A DNA stretch of 16,495 bases, taken from positions 1 to 16,495 of the forward strand of contig JBATEX010000032.1 in the NCBI GenBank assembly GCA_049664225.1, given 5' to 3'. This document shows positions 1 to 7,145 of this stretch, piece after piece. Source of the stretch: JAUVRX01 sp049664225. GTDB lineage: Bacteria > Acidobacteriota > Thermoanaerobaculia > Multivoradales > JAHEKO01. Every line of letters begins with the position of its first letter. Within the stretch, counting starts at the first letter, position 1. The notes beneath the pieces are model-generated. The model was not told the origin of the DNA and did no database searches. It was given only the letters and a program-made list of their open reading frames with translations. Position numbers and translations under genes: made by a program.

Positions 1-92
1 GCCCCCTGTCGTCCTCTCCCTCGGATCGACCTACTATCGACAATCGTTGGAAGAAACACCAGGCGCCTCAACCCTCACAGCATCGCGCCCCG

Positions 93-1508
93 CTACCGGG
101 GTGCAATGTTGTGATTCACCCTGAACAGGTTCCTCGGATCGTACTCTCTCTTGATCGCCGCCAGGCGGTCGTAGTTGCCACCATAGGCGTTCCCGACCCG
201 GTCCGCCTCGTCTTCCGGCATGAAGTTCACATAGACACCGCCTGTGGCATGGGGTTCGGTGTCGTTGAAGAGTTGCCGTGCCCAGGCCACGCACTGCTCG
301 TCGTCAGCGGCCTCTTCCCACCGCGTATGAACATTCATGGTGAATTCTGAATCTCGGGGCCAATATGCGGTAGCGGTGGGATCGACTCGAGCCTGAGCTC
401 CGCCCAGCTGCGCGGTGAAGATCTCCGTGTGTGGCGAGGGCAGATTGGCGGCGGCGGTCACGAGGACATCGATCAGCTCATCGCTCAGCCCAGCGAAGTT
501 GTGCGACTTCCAGTAGTTCCTGAGGCCCGGCGTGAGAAGGGGATCGAACGCCTGCTGCCAACCGGCGAATGGGTGGGGCCCGATCACGTCGGCGATCGGA
601 CTGCCGTAGTCGCGCAGAGCCTGGACTGCTTTCTCCCCCGATTCCATATCTCCGGTGTACATCACCGCAAAGATCAGGACGTCGGTACCGTGAACCTCCT
701 CGGGAAGGAACGGTAGTGGCGGTGCCTTGCGCATGACGACCCATGTGGTGAGCTCATCCGGAGCCTGGGCCGTGAAGTCTCGATAGAACTCGAAGCAGGC
801 TCGGGCTTCGCTACCCGGGTGGACGATCAGTCCGGACAGGATCTCGGGGCCGACAGCATGCAGTTGGTACTCGAACGAGGTGACGATTCCGAAGTTGCCT
901 CCACCGCCTCGAATGGCCCAGAAGAGGTCGGGATGACTCTCCGCACTCGCCTTCACCAGATCACCGTTTGCCGTGACGACATTGGCGGAGATCAGATTGT
1001 CGATCGTCATTCCGTACGTCCGACTCAGCCAACCGAATCCCCCGCCCAGAGTGAGACCAGCGATGCCTGTCGTCGAGTTGATACCGGTCGAAGTTGCCAG
1101 ACCATGCTCCTGTGTCGCGGCATCGAGCTCACCCAGGGTGACGCCGGGCCCGGCCGTCGCCGTCTTCTTGGTCGCGTCGACAGTCACCGATTTCATCCCT
1201 GACAAGTCGATCATGAACGCCCCGTCGGCAATCGAGTTGCCGGCGATATTGTGACCCGCCCCACGCACGGTAACGAGCAGGTTTTTCTCACGAGCGAGAT
1301 TGACAGCACGAGCCACATCCTCCGCACTGGTACAGCGTACGATGATCCCGGGGCGCCGGTCGATCATGGCGTTCCAGATCTCGCGCACCTCGTCGTAGCT
1401 CGGGCTCGCCGGAGTTACAACATCTCCTTGGAGGCTCTCGGACAGTGCTTGAACCATTGCGTCATCGATCGAGGCTTCACCACCACTCAGGGTCTTTACA
1501 ATCGGCAT
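93..1508 (-). CDS. FAD-linked oxidoreductase, berberine-bridge (BBE) type
   Basis: This 471-residue protein belongs to the FAD-linked oxidases (PCMH/VAO fold) with a C-terminal BBE segment. Members oxidise sugars, alkaloids or other small alcohols and amines using covalently bound FAD; the substrate cannot be read here. The FAD domain covers about residues 45-215. RGAGHN at 82-87 supplies His86, the usual site of 8-alpha-histidyl FAD attachment. The second attachment site, normally a Cys in a G-x-C-P-x-x-G context, reads GINSTTG (142-148), with Asn144 where Cys would be, so FAD is probably held by one covalent bond. The BBE tail (about 425-470) has the usual NYDRL and DPRNLF motifs. There is no signal peptide. 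The ATG is preceded by GAGAGG (complement of 1517-1522) with an 8-nt spacer. It stands alone, about 770 bp from the next gene on the same strand. The family call is secure; the role is unknown. Confidence 0.93.
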   Translation of the reverse strand: MPIVKTLSGGEASIDDAMVQALSESLQGDVVTPASPSYDEVREIWNAMIDRRPGIIVRCTSAEDVARAVNLAREKNLLVTVRGAGHNIAGNSIADGAFMIDLSGMKSVTVDATKKTATAGPGVTLGELDAATQEHGLATSTGINSTTGIAGLTLGGGFGWLSRTYGMTIDNLISANVVTANGDLVKASAESHPDLFWAIRGGGGNFGIVTSFEYQLHAVGPEILSGLIVHPGSEARACFEFYRDFTAQAPDELTTWVVMRKAPPLPFLPEEVHGTDVLIFAVMYTGDMESGEKAVQALRDYGSPIADVIGPHPFAGWQQAFDPLLTPGLRNYWKSHNFAGLSDELIDVLVTAAANLPSPHTEIFTAQLGGAQARVDPTATAYWPRDSEFTMNVHTRWEEAADDEQCVAWARQLFNDTEPHATGGVYVNFMPEDEADRVGNAYGGNYDRLAAIKREYDPRNLFRVNHNIAPR

Positions 1509-1770
1509 TCATGCATCCTCTCTTGGAATTGTTCTCTGTGCGCTTCTACCTTCCATCAAGCACCGGCCCCTTCCAGCTGAGTAAATTAGGAAAGGGGTTG
1601 TCTCCTCCCAAAGGACGCCCATTGATCTCCACAGGGCGCACCCAGCCTCGCATCGAAGGCCCACAACTGCATTCGTCTAGGACAGGTTCGTGAGGCAGTT
1701 TGTACCAATAAACCGCAGCCCTGGTCAACTGACCCGAGGCAGTGAAGGTTGAATCGTCCGTCGCTTGCTC

Positions 1771-1852
1771 CGGCCGACCTTTGAGGGCTTGGGGTTGAAG
1801 CAGCCGGCGTGCCTTCGGCTGATCCTTGAGGGCTTGGGGTTGAGGCAGCCGG
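1771..1852. repeat. Tandem repeat, about 45-bp period (two clear units)
   Basis: Positions 1771-1807 and 1816-1852 match over 37 bp with four differences by eye; both contain TTGAGGGCTTGGGGTTGA and end in CAGCCGG. Weaker copies seem to flank them at about 1726-1765 and from 1861, which would give an array of roughly four decaying units. The same unit core (CGGCC...TTTGAGGGCTTGG) recurs at 7052-7079 and 16339-16365, also ahead of a terminal-inverted-repeat element, so this is part of a composite repeat rather than a local accident. Confidence 0.75.
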
Positions 1853-1873
1853 TAAATCGCCGGACGGTCTTTT

Positions 1874-1897
1874 GAGGTCCTGAGGTCTTGAGGTCCT
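1874..1897. repeat. Octamer tandem repeat, GAGGTCCT x3
   Basis: Three adjacent 8-bp units read GAGGTCCT, GAGGTCTT and GAGGTCCT. They lie between the 45-bp repeats and element copy A. In the other copies a different octamer (GCCCCTAC-like) occupies the corresponding place. Confidence 0.75.
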
Positions 1898-1984
1898 GGG
1901 CCCCCGGCTTCCAATCCCCGTGCGCGGTCTTGGAGTGTCCCCGAGACAGGGATCGACCAAGGGATCTGGGCACCATCGGTGCCC

Positions 1985-2229
1985 GAGGTTCGTTCGGGTG
2001 GCTCGACTGTGGGGTGCCGAGTCGAGCGCATGGCAAGGGCCGAAGAAGTACACGGGAGATCCGGCGCGAAGACGTGACGAGGTGGCGGCCCTCCCGAATG
2101 TAGGGGAGGAGCTTGCCCCCTCCCGCGGGAGCCCGCAAGGGGCTCCCCTACAAGGCCACCGCGGGAGCCCGCAAGGGGCTCCCCTGCAAAGCCGCCGCCG
2201 TCACGCTGCGGGCCACCCGGACGGGCCTC
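1985..2229 (+). repeat. MITE-like element, copy A (245 bp)
   Basis: The left end GAGGTTCGTTCGGGTGG (from 1985) is matched in inverted orientation by the right end CCACCCGGACGGGCCTC (ending 2229), giving imperfect terminal inverted repeats of about 21 bp. Just inside the left end is a perfect 7-bp stem, CTCGACT (2002-2008) with AGTCGAG (2020-2026). The middle carries a 54-nt palindrome (2099-2152) plus an extra copy of its right arm. There is no ORF for a transposase, so any mobility would need one supplied in trans. I see no clear target-site duplication. Related copies are at 5858-6020, 7146-7353 and 16463 onward, all in the same orientation. This is the longest copy and it lies immediately downstream of the protease stop codon. 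Confidence 0.75.
2099..2152. repeat. Internal palindrome of element copy A
   Basis: The segment begins TGTAGGGGAGGAGCTTGC and ends GCAAGGGGCTCCCCTACA, so its halves pair into a long GC-rich hairpin with a few mismatches. The right arm is repeated at about 2161-2188, leaving an unpaired third arm. An almost identical 54-nt palindrome occurs in copy C (7259-7312), and it is absent from copy B. Palindromes with TGTAGGGG ends are frequent REP-like intergenic repeats in many high-GC bacteria. Confidence 0.8.
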
Positions 2230-2275
2230 CACAAGATGGTGGCCTTCTGCGCAGGACCCAAGCCCCAGGACTCAT

Positions 2276-5200
2276 TCAATCGCCGCCCATGTCCGGCGGA
2301 GTCGGGCTTTCCGGGTCGCCGGGGTAGCTCTCGAGCTCCTGAAGCAAGACTTCGACGGCCTTCTCGATCGACGGGTCGCCACCCTGGGCGATCACCTCGG
2401 GCAGATCCCATACCTCGATGTCCGGCGGCACACCCTCGTTCTCCACCGCCCACTCGCCCTCGGTGTCGTAGAGTCGGAAAGTCGGGTAGAGAACACCGCC
2501 ACCATCCACCAGCATGGGATTCCCCGACAGCCCGATGAGACCGCCCCAGGTCGTGGTGCCAATCAGCTGGCCCAGCCCGCGCTTGCTGAAGTAGTACGGC
2601 AGGGCGTCACCGCCAGAGGCGGCATAGCCGTTGATCAGCATCGCCTTCGGTCCGTCGTGGGCGAAGCCGGGGGTGCTGAAGGCGTCGACACCCCTACGGG
2701 TCCAGAAGGAGAGCGTGGTCCGCGACAGCATTTCGATCATCCGGTCGGGAATGAATCCGCCACCGTTATAGCGGTCGTCGATGATCAGGCCGTCCTTCTG
2801 CGATTGGCTGTAGAACAGCTTCTGCAGCATGCGGTTGCCTTCGACGGCGGTGTTGGGCAGGTGGATGTAGCCGATCCGACCGTCCGAGAGCTCGTTCACC
2901 AGAGCCGCCCGGCTCATCACCCAGTCCAGATAGCGCAGGTTTCTCTCACTGGTGATGGTCTTGACGGTCTCGGTTCGGGAACCGGTCAATGTGGGCTCCG
3001 AATTGACGGTCAGCACCACCTGCTTGTCACCCTTGCCTTCCAACAGCTGATAGGGATTCTGCTCCGTGGTGAGCTCGACTCCATCGATCGCCAGCAGGAA
3101 GTCTCCAACAGAGACGTCGACACCCAGCTCCGTCAGCGGCGAGCGATAGCTGTCGTCCCAATTCTCGCCGGCAAAGATCTTGGTTATGCGGAAGCGGCCT
3201 GAGCTGTCGGCTTCGAACTCGGCTCCGAGCATGCCGCCCTCGACACGATCGACCTCAGGCTCCTCGCCGCTCTGCACGTAGGTATGCCCGGCTTCGAGCT
3301 CGCCGACCATCTCACCGAAGATGAAATCCAGGTCGGCTCGAGTCGTCACATGAGGAACAAGTGCTCCGTATCGCTGCTTCATCTGATCCCACCCGATACC
3401 GTGCATCTCCGAGTCGTAGAACCAATCGCGACCGATGCGCCAGTCTTCGTCGAACATCTGGGCCCACTCGGCGCGCGGATCGAGCCGCATGCGCAGGTCG
3501 GAGAGGTCGAGCTCGTCGCCCTTGCTGTCGGGCTTGGCTTCGGCAATGGACCATTTGTCTTCCGACTGGTAGAGAACCTTCTCGCCACGTGCGGCAAGTC
3601 GATACGCCGCGACTCCGGAGACGACCTCCTTCTCCTCACGCTCCTCCAAATCGAACCGCATCAGTGCTGGTGGTCCATCGTCCGGAATCTCGAGATAGAG
3701 CAGGGCTCCCTCGACAGCGCTCAGATTGCCGTAGTTCCCCGCCGTTACTCCCGGCACGGCCATAGTCCTCGCCGCCAGTCCCTCCAGCGCGACCTCTACG
3801 ACCGGTACTGACTTCTCTTCGTCCTCACCGTTCCCTTCTTGCTTCTCGGCAGAGTCCCCCTCCTCTTTCATTTCCACCTCGTCGCTCTTCAATGGGAAGA
3901 GGGCGTCAGCATCAGCGTCCAGCGCCACCGCGAAGACTCTCGTGGAGTTGTCGTAGATGTAGTTGAATTCGAAATCTGAAAAGTTCAGGTTGTAGTCACG
4001 ATTGCTCAAGAAGAACAGGTACTTGCCGCTCGCACCCCAGGCCGGAGAGAAGTCGATGGTGAGCCCCTCGCCCAACATCTGAACCTCTCCGCTCGCCAGC
4101 GAATAGACCGCCAGACCCGGCAGTCTGGTCTCCGGGTGGGCCTTCTCGAACGCCAGCCACTTGCTGTCCGGCGACCATCGATACGTATCGATGAAGCCCA
4201 GTGAATCCGTATCCGCCAGCGTGACCGAGCCACTTGCGACGTCGATCACGTTCAGCTGTCGATCGCTGTCACTGAAGGCGAGTTTCTCGGAGTCGGGGCT
4301 CCACTCCGCCGGGAATCGCCAGGAGGAGCCGCCACTTGTCAATTGTCTCGGCTCGCCAGAGCCGTCTTGCTCCCGAACGTACAGCTCCATCTCGCCGGTG
4401 ACGTCGGAGTAGTAGGCGATCCAACGACCGTCGGGCGACCACCTGGGGGCGCTCTCGCGGACCCCCTGGGTGTTGCTGAGGTTGCGGGTGGCTCCGTCCT
4501 TGGCCGGTACTGCGAAGAGATCACCACGGGCCTCGAAGACCGCCCGATTGCCACCTGGCGACACATCCACCACGTCGATGTTGTCGCTCACATCCTCCCA
4601 GCGGCGCAGAGTGCTGGGCAGACCCGGAGCGATGGTGACCGGGATCTTCTCCACCTGTTCGGTGGCGAGGTCCAGCCGGTAAAGCCAGCCGCCGTTCATG
4701 AAGACGATCGCGTCCGGACCGAGGCTCGGCCACAACACGTCGTACTCATCGAAGTCCGTGACTTTCCGGATCGCGCTGGTCGCCTTGTCGTAGGCGAAGA
4801 TGTTGAGTGTGTGCTCGCGATCGGAGGTGAAGTAGATGGTGTCGCCGTGCCACATCGGGAAGTTGTCGGACCCCTCCCAGTCGGTGAGGCGCTCCGATGC
4901 CATGCCTGCAAGGTCGAAAGTCCAGATGTCCTGGTTGCGTCCGCCCATGTGACGCTTCCAGGTACGGAACTCCCGGTCGAAATACGTGAAGGCTAGCTTC
5001 GTTCCATCGGGAGAACAGCTCGCACTGCCTCCCACCTGGATCGGCAGGCGCTCCTCGAGACCTCCGGCCGGATCCACCAGGTAGTAGAGACCCGGACGCG
5101 GCCCCCAGGGAGTCCGGTTCATGCGCACCAGTATCTTGCCGTCCGGGCACCAGCCCTGAACCCAGTAATCGAAGCCGCCTCGCGGGGGCATGCTCCCGAC

Positions 5201-5563
5201 ATCGTTGTAGAAGGTGAGCTGCTTCGGAGTGCCGCCATCGGCGGGCACCACGTGGACCTGCCGCGAACCGCTGTATTCCCCGGAGAAAGCCACCCATTCA
5301 CCGTCGGGCGAGATCTTGGGAGTGAGCTCGGTGCCTGCGTGCGAGGTGAGTCGAAAAGCGCGGCCGCCCTCGACTGGAACCCGCCACAGATCGCCTCCGT
5401 AGACGAAGACCACGAAGTCCTTGTGGATTGTCGGGTAGCGCAACAGCCGGGCTTCGCCGTCAGCAGCCAGAGCCGACAGAGGCACCAGTGCGAAGAGCGC
5501 GAGCCCCAGGGCAAGCCACTGGAGTTGGCGGACGAAAGAGCGAGACGGACAGGAACGGATCAT
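2276..5563 (-). CDS. Tricorn-like S41 peptidase with beta-propellers and PDZ domain, predicted secreted
   Basis: This 1095-residue protein resembles tricorn protease, a serine peptidase that trims peptides. A signal peptide (Arg-containing start, hydrophobic core about 15-31, likely cleavage after SALA near residue 33) sends it to the periplasm or beyond. Two TolB/WD40-like beta-propellers follow (about 35-325 and 330-540), seen as repeated SPDG and SPDS blades. An acidic, low-complexity linker lies at about 560-588. The core domain follows, with a PDZ domain at about 777-855 and the S41 domain at 870-1060. Likely catalytic residues are His760 (GHTY), Ser983 (AASGGD) and Glu1041 (VENEGVPPD), matching the tricorn layout. 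The earliest in-frame start is a TTG at 5569 that abuts the Shine-Dalgarno GGAGG; the ATG at 5563 has a 6-nt spacer and is preferred. Homologues are common in Acidobacteriota and Bacteroidota. The family is near certain; the substrate is unknown. Confidence 0.94.
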   Translation of the reverse strand: MIRSCPSRSFVRQLQWLALGLALFALVPLSALAADGEARLLRYPTIHKDFVVFVYGGDLWRVPVEGGRAFRLTSHAGTELTPKISPDGEWVAFSGEYSGSRQVHVVPADGGTPKQLTFYNDVGSMPPRGGFDYWVQGWCPDGKILVRMNRTPWGPRPGLYYLVDPAGGLEERLPIQVGGSASCSPDGTKLAFTYFDREFRTWKRHMGGRNQDIWTFDLAGMASERLTDWEGSDNFPMWHGDTIYFTSDREHTLNIFAYDKATSAIRKVTDFDEYDVLWPSLGPDAIVFMNGGWLYRLDLATEQVEKIPVTIAPGLPSTLRRWEDVSDNIDVVDVSPGGNRAVFEARGDLFAVPAKDGATRNLSNTQGVRESAPRWSPDGRWIAYYSDVTGEMELYVREQDGSGEPRQLTSGGSSWRFPAEWSPDSEKLAFSDSDRQLNVIDVASGSVTLADTDSLGFIDTYRWSPDSKWLAFEKAHPETRLPGLAVYSLASGEVQMLGEGLTIDFSPAWGASGKYLFFLSNRDYNLNFSDFEFNYIYDNSTRVFAVALDADADALFPLKSDEVEMKEEGDSAEKQEGNGEDEEKSVPVVEVALEGLAARTMAVPGVTAGNYGNLSAVEGALLYLEIPDDGPPALMRFDLEEREEKEVVSGVAAYRLAARGEKVLYQSEDKWSIAEAKPDSKGDELDLSDLRMRLDPRAEWAQMFDEDWRIGRDWFYDSEMHGIGWDQMKQRYGALVPHVTTRADLDFIFGEMVGELEAGHTYVQSGEEPEVDRVEGGMLGAEFEADSSGRFRITKIFAGENWDDSYRSPLTELGVDVSVGDFLLAIDGVELTTEQNPYQLLEGKGDKQVVLTVNSEPTLTGSRTETVKTITSERNLRYLDWVMSRAALVNELSDGRIGYIHLPNTAVEGNRMLQKLFYSQSQKDGLIIDDRYNGGGFIPDRMIEMLSRTTLSFWTRRGVDAFSTPGFAHDGPKAMLINGYAASGGDALPYYFSKRGLGQLIGTTTWGGLIGLSGNPMLVDGGGVLYPTFRLYDTEGEWAVENEGVPPDIEVWDLPEVIAQGGDPSIEKAVEVLLQELESYPGDPESPTPPDMGGD

Positions 5564-5800
5564 TCTCAACCTCCGAAGGGTGCAGTGGGCACAGAAGGTG
5601 GGTACGAAGTTTTCACATCACCCGGCCAGACACCGGGCGTGCGTAGTCTACCGCGGAACGATGCCCTGGGCCCTGCTCAGAGGACCGTGATTGATGAGGG
5701 TCCGACGTGGGGCCCCCAGGGGGCTATCCTCCCTTCCGCTGCAAGAACCCCCTGGATGGAGTCCCCACGCCGAACCCTGCATACCGCCTGCTCATGGCAT

Positions 5801-5837
5801 CCCCTAAGCCCCTAGGCCCTTACGGCCCTAAGCCCTC
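5801..5837. repeat. CCCCTA octamer array before element copy B
   Basis: Four to five degenerate units of a GCCCCTAA/GCCCTTAC octamer run up to 20 bp before the left end of copy B. The same kind of array precedes copy C (7091-7128) and copy D (16407-16436). Confidence 0.7.
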
Positions 5838-5857
5838 AATGCCACCACCGGTTCCGA

Positions 5858-6020
5858 GAGGTTCGTCCGGGTGGTTCGACAGGGGGCGCCGAGTCGAGCG
5901 CAGCGCAAGGACCTAGATAGTGCACAGAAGTTGGGGCGCGATGACGAGACGAGGTGGCGGCCCACCATTGCAGTCTGAGTAGCCGCCGCCGTCCCTCTGC
6001 GAACCACCCGGACGGACCTC
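5858..6020 (+). repeat. MITE-like element, copy B (163 bp, short form)
   Basis: The left end GAGGTTCGTCCGGGTGG (from 5858) is mirrored by the right end CCACCCGGACGGACCTC (to 6020), giving about 20 of 21 matching bases, the best terminal inverted repeats of the family here. The body is shared with copies A and C (GCCGAGTCGAGCGCAGCGCAAGG and AGACGAGGTGGCGGCC-like stretches), but the TGTAGGGG palindrome is missing; a short unrelated stretch (about 5961-5980) stands in its place. It lies in a divergent promoter region, just upstream of the dehalogenase promoter. Confidence 0.78.
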
Positions 6021-6039
6021 CATGCGGCAGCGGTCCAGC

Positions 6040-6045
6040 TATACT
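6040..6045 (+). promoter_or_regulatory. Probable -10 box of the dehalogenase promoter
   Basis: TATACT is one base from the TATAAT consensus and lies 51 bp before the ATG. No good -35 hexamer is visible; the place where it would fall (about 6017-6022) straddles the right edge of element copy B. Assignment rests on the -10 alone. Confidence 0.4.
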
Positions 6046-6095
6046 GTTCTCGCGTTTCAGCACCTACACCAATCTGTCCGAGCGAGGAGTTTCAC

Positions 6096-6986
6096 ATGAC
6101 TTCTGAGCGATCGATCTCTGCCGAATTTCCATTCGAGCCCAAGTACGTTGAAGTCCATGGCTCGAAGATGCACTACATCGACGAGGGCGAGGGAGACCCC
6201 ATCCTGTTTCTGCACGGCAACCCGACCTCGTCCTATCTGTGGCGCAACATCATCCCCCACATCACTCCCATGGCCCGTGCCATCGCGCCAGACCTGATTG
6301 GTATGGGTCGGTCCGACAAGCCGGACATACCCTACCGCTTCTTCGACCACTCGAAGTATCTCGAGGGCTTCATCGAAGCGCTGGGCTTGAAGAACATCAC
6401 CCTGGTCATTCACGACTGGGGCTCCGGCCTTGGCTTTCACTACGCCTGTCGCCATGAGGCGAACGTGAAGGGAATCGCCTTCATGGAAGCCATCGTCCAA
6501 CCATCGCGCTGGAGCGAGTTTCCTCCTGACTACAAGATGGGGTTCAAGCTCTTTCGGACACCGGGAGTGGGTTGGTTGATGATCTCCGTGGGGAATGTCT
6601 TCATTCAGAGGTTATTGCCGAAAGCCACAGCGCGAACACTCACCACTGAGGAAATGGCCCACTACGCAGAGCCCTTCCCTACAGTTGCCAGTCGACTCCC
6701 TGTGCGCCAGTGGCCCCGGGAGATCCCCATCGACGGTGACCCTGCCGACGTTCAAGCAGCCGTGGAGAGCTATGCGGAATGGCTTGGGAAGACCCAGCTG
6801 CCAAAGCTCCTCTTCTACGCCACCCCGGGCGGTCTGATTCCCCGACCCCTTGCCGACAAGTTGCTCCGCGAACTTCCAAACATCGAGGGCGTCGACATCG
6901 GCAAGGGCATTCACTACGTGCAAGAAGACAATCCCCACGGAATCGGCGCCGGCCTCGCCGACTGGTACGCGAAGATGAGGGGTTGA
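6096..6986 (+). CDS. Haloalkane dehalogenase (alpha/beta-hydrolase)
   Basis: This 296-residue cytoplasmic enzyme of the DhaA/LinB type (HLD-II) hydrolyses carbon-halogen bonds of haloalkanes to an alcohol, halide and proton without cofactors. The catalytic set is complete: nucleophile Asp107 in HDWG, general base His273 in GIHYVQEDNP, acid Glu131 (FMEAI), and halide-binding Asn42 (HGNPTSS) and Trp108. Length and motif spacing match DhaA and LinB, which separates it from epoxide hydrolases. The ATG has an upstream GAGGAG (6085-6090) at good spacing. It is a single-gene unit with no adjacent regulator, transporter or alcohol dehydrogenase, so a full degradation pathway is not encoded here. The natural substrate cannot be read from sequence. 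A small hairpin (6992-7006) follows the stop codon. Confidence 0.94.
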   Translation: MTSERSISAEFPFEPKYVEVHGSKMHYIDEGEGDPILFLHGNPTSSYLWRNIIPHITPMARAIAPDLIGMGRSDKPDIPYRFFDHSKYLEGFIEALGLKNITLVIHDWGSGLGFHYACRHEANVKGIAFMEAIVQPSRWSEFPPDYKMGFKLFRTPGVGWLMISVGNVFIQRLLPKATARTLTTEEMAHYAEPFPTVASRLPVRQWPREIPIDGDPADVQAAVESYAEWLGKTQLPKLLFYATPGGLIPRPLADKLLRELPNIEGVDIGKGIHYVQEDNPHGIGAGLADWYAKMRG

Positions 6987-7051
6987 GGAGTCTGGACTCT
7001 GTCCAGCCGGTCAATGGGGCAGTGGGGGGCGAGGTGGCCGGGCGTTCCTTC

Positions 7052-7079
7052 CGGCCAGTCTTTGAGGGCTTGGTGGAAC
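7052..7079. repeat. Single unit of the 45-bp repeat
   Basis: CGGCCAGTCTTTGAGGGCTT followed by GGTGGAAC matches the start of the tandem units at 1771-1807. It lies just before the octamer array of copy C, the same order as in the other composite copies. Confidence 0.6.
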
Positions 7080-7090
7080 AGAGGCTCAAG

Positions 7091-7128
7091 CCCTAGCCCC
7101 CTACGCCCCTACGCCCTTACGCCCCTAT
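7091..7128. repeat. GCCCCTAC octamer array before element copy C
   Basis: About four and a half units of GCCCCTAC run in tandem with single-base variants (GCCCCCTAC, GCCCTTAC, GCCCCTAT). This is the cleanest of the three arrays and ends 17 bp before the left end of copy C. Confidence 0.8.
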
Positions 7129-7145
7129 TGCCTTCTATGGTGCCA

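Larger units (their letters stand above)
1509..2275. other. Long repeat-filled intergenic region between the oxidase and the protease
   Basis: This 767-bp gap has no convincing gene. Nearest the oxidase (1509-1770) lies its presumed 5' region, in which I see no clear promoter. From about 1771 it holds 45-bp-period repeats, then an octamer repeat, then element copy A, and it ends a few bases before the stop codon of the protease. Open frames crossing it, such as a 228-codon minus-strand frame, translate the repeats themselves (recurring GEPLAGSRG) and have no coding-like third-position bias. Confidence 0.7.
5564..6095. other. Divergent intergenic region between the protease and the dehalogenase
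   Basis: This 532-bp region should hold the promoters of both flanking genes. From left to right it contains the protease Shine-Dalgarno (complement of 5570-5574), a small hairpin CCGGG-type stem at 5621-5637, an 8-bp inverted repeat CCAGGGGG (5716-5723) with CCCCCTGG (5748-5755), an octamer array (5801-5837), element copy B (5858-6020), and a probable -10 box for the dehalogenase. I see no gene in it. Confidence 0.7.

Noticed and set aside
88..101. Terminator after the oxidase gene (CCCCG/CGGGG hairpin)
   Set aside because: The stem is only five base pairs, overlaps the last codons and has no T-tract on the coding strand.
1771..1897. CRISPR array
   Set aside because: The units are contiguous decaying tandem repeats with no unique spacers of constant length and no cas genes nearby.
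1546..2232. A 228-codon minus-strand frame in the repeat region, ending in a protein-like stretch (GWVRPVEINGRPLGG)
   Set aside because: Most of it translates the repeats (GEPLAGSRG twice, QPQALK twice). The last about 55 codons look less repetitive, but third positions are not GC-rich as in real genes here, and I do not recognise them. A decayed gene remnant cannot be excluded.
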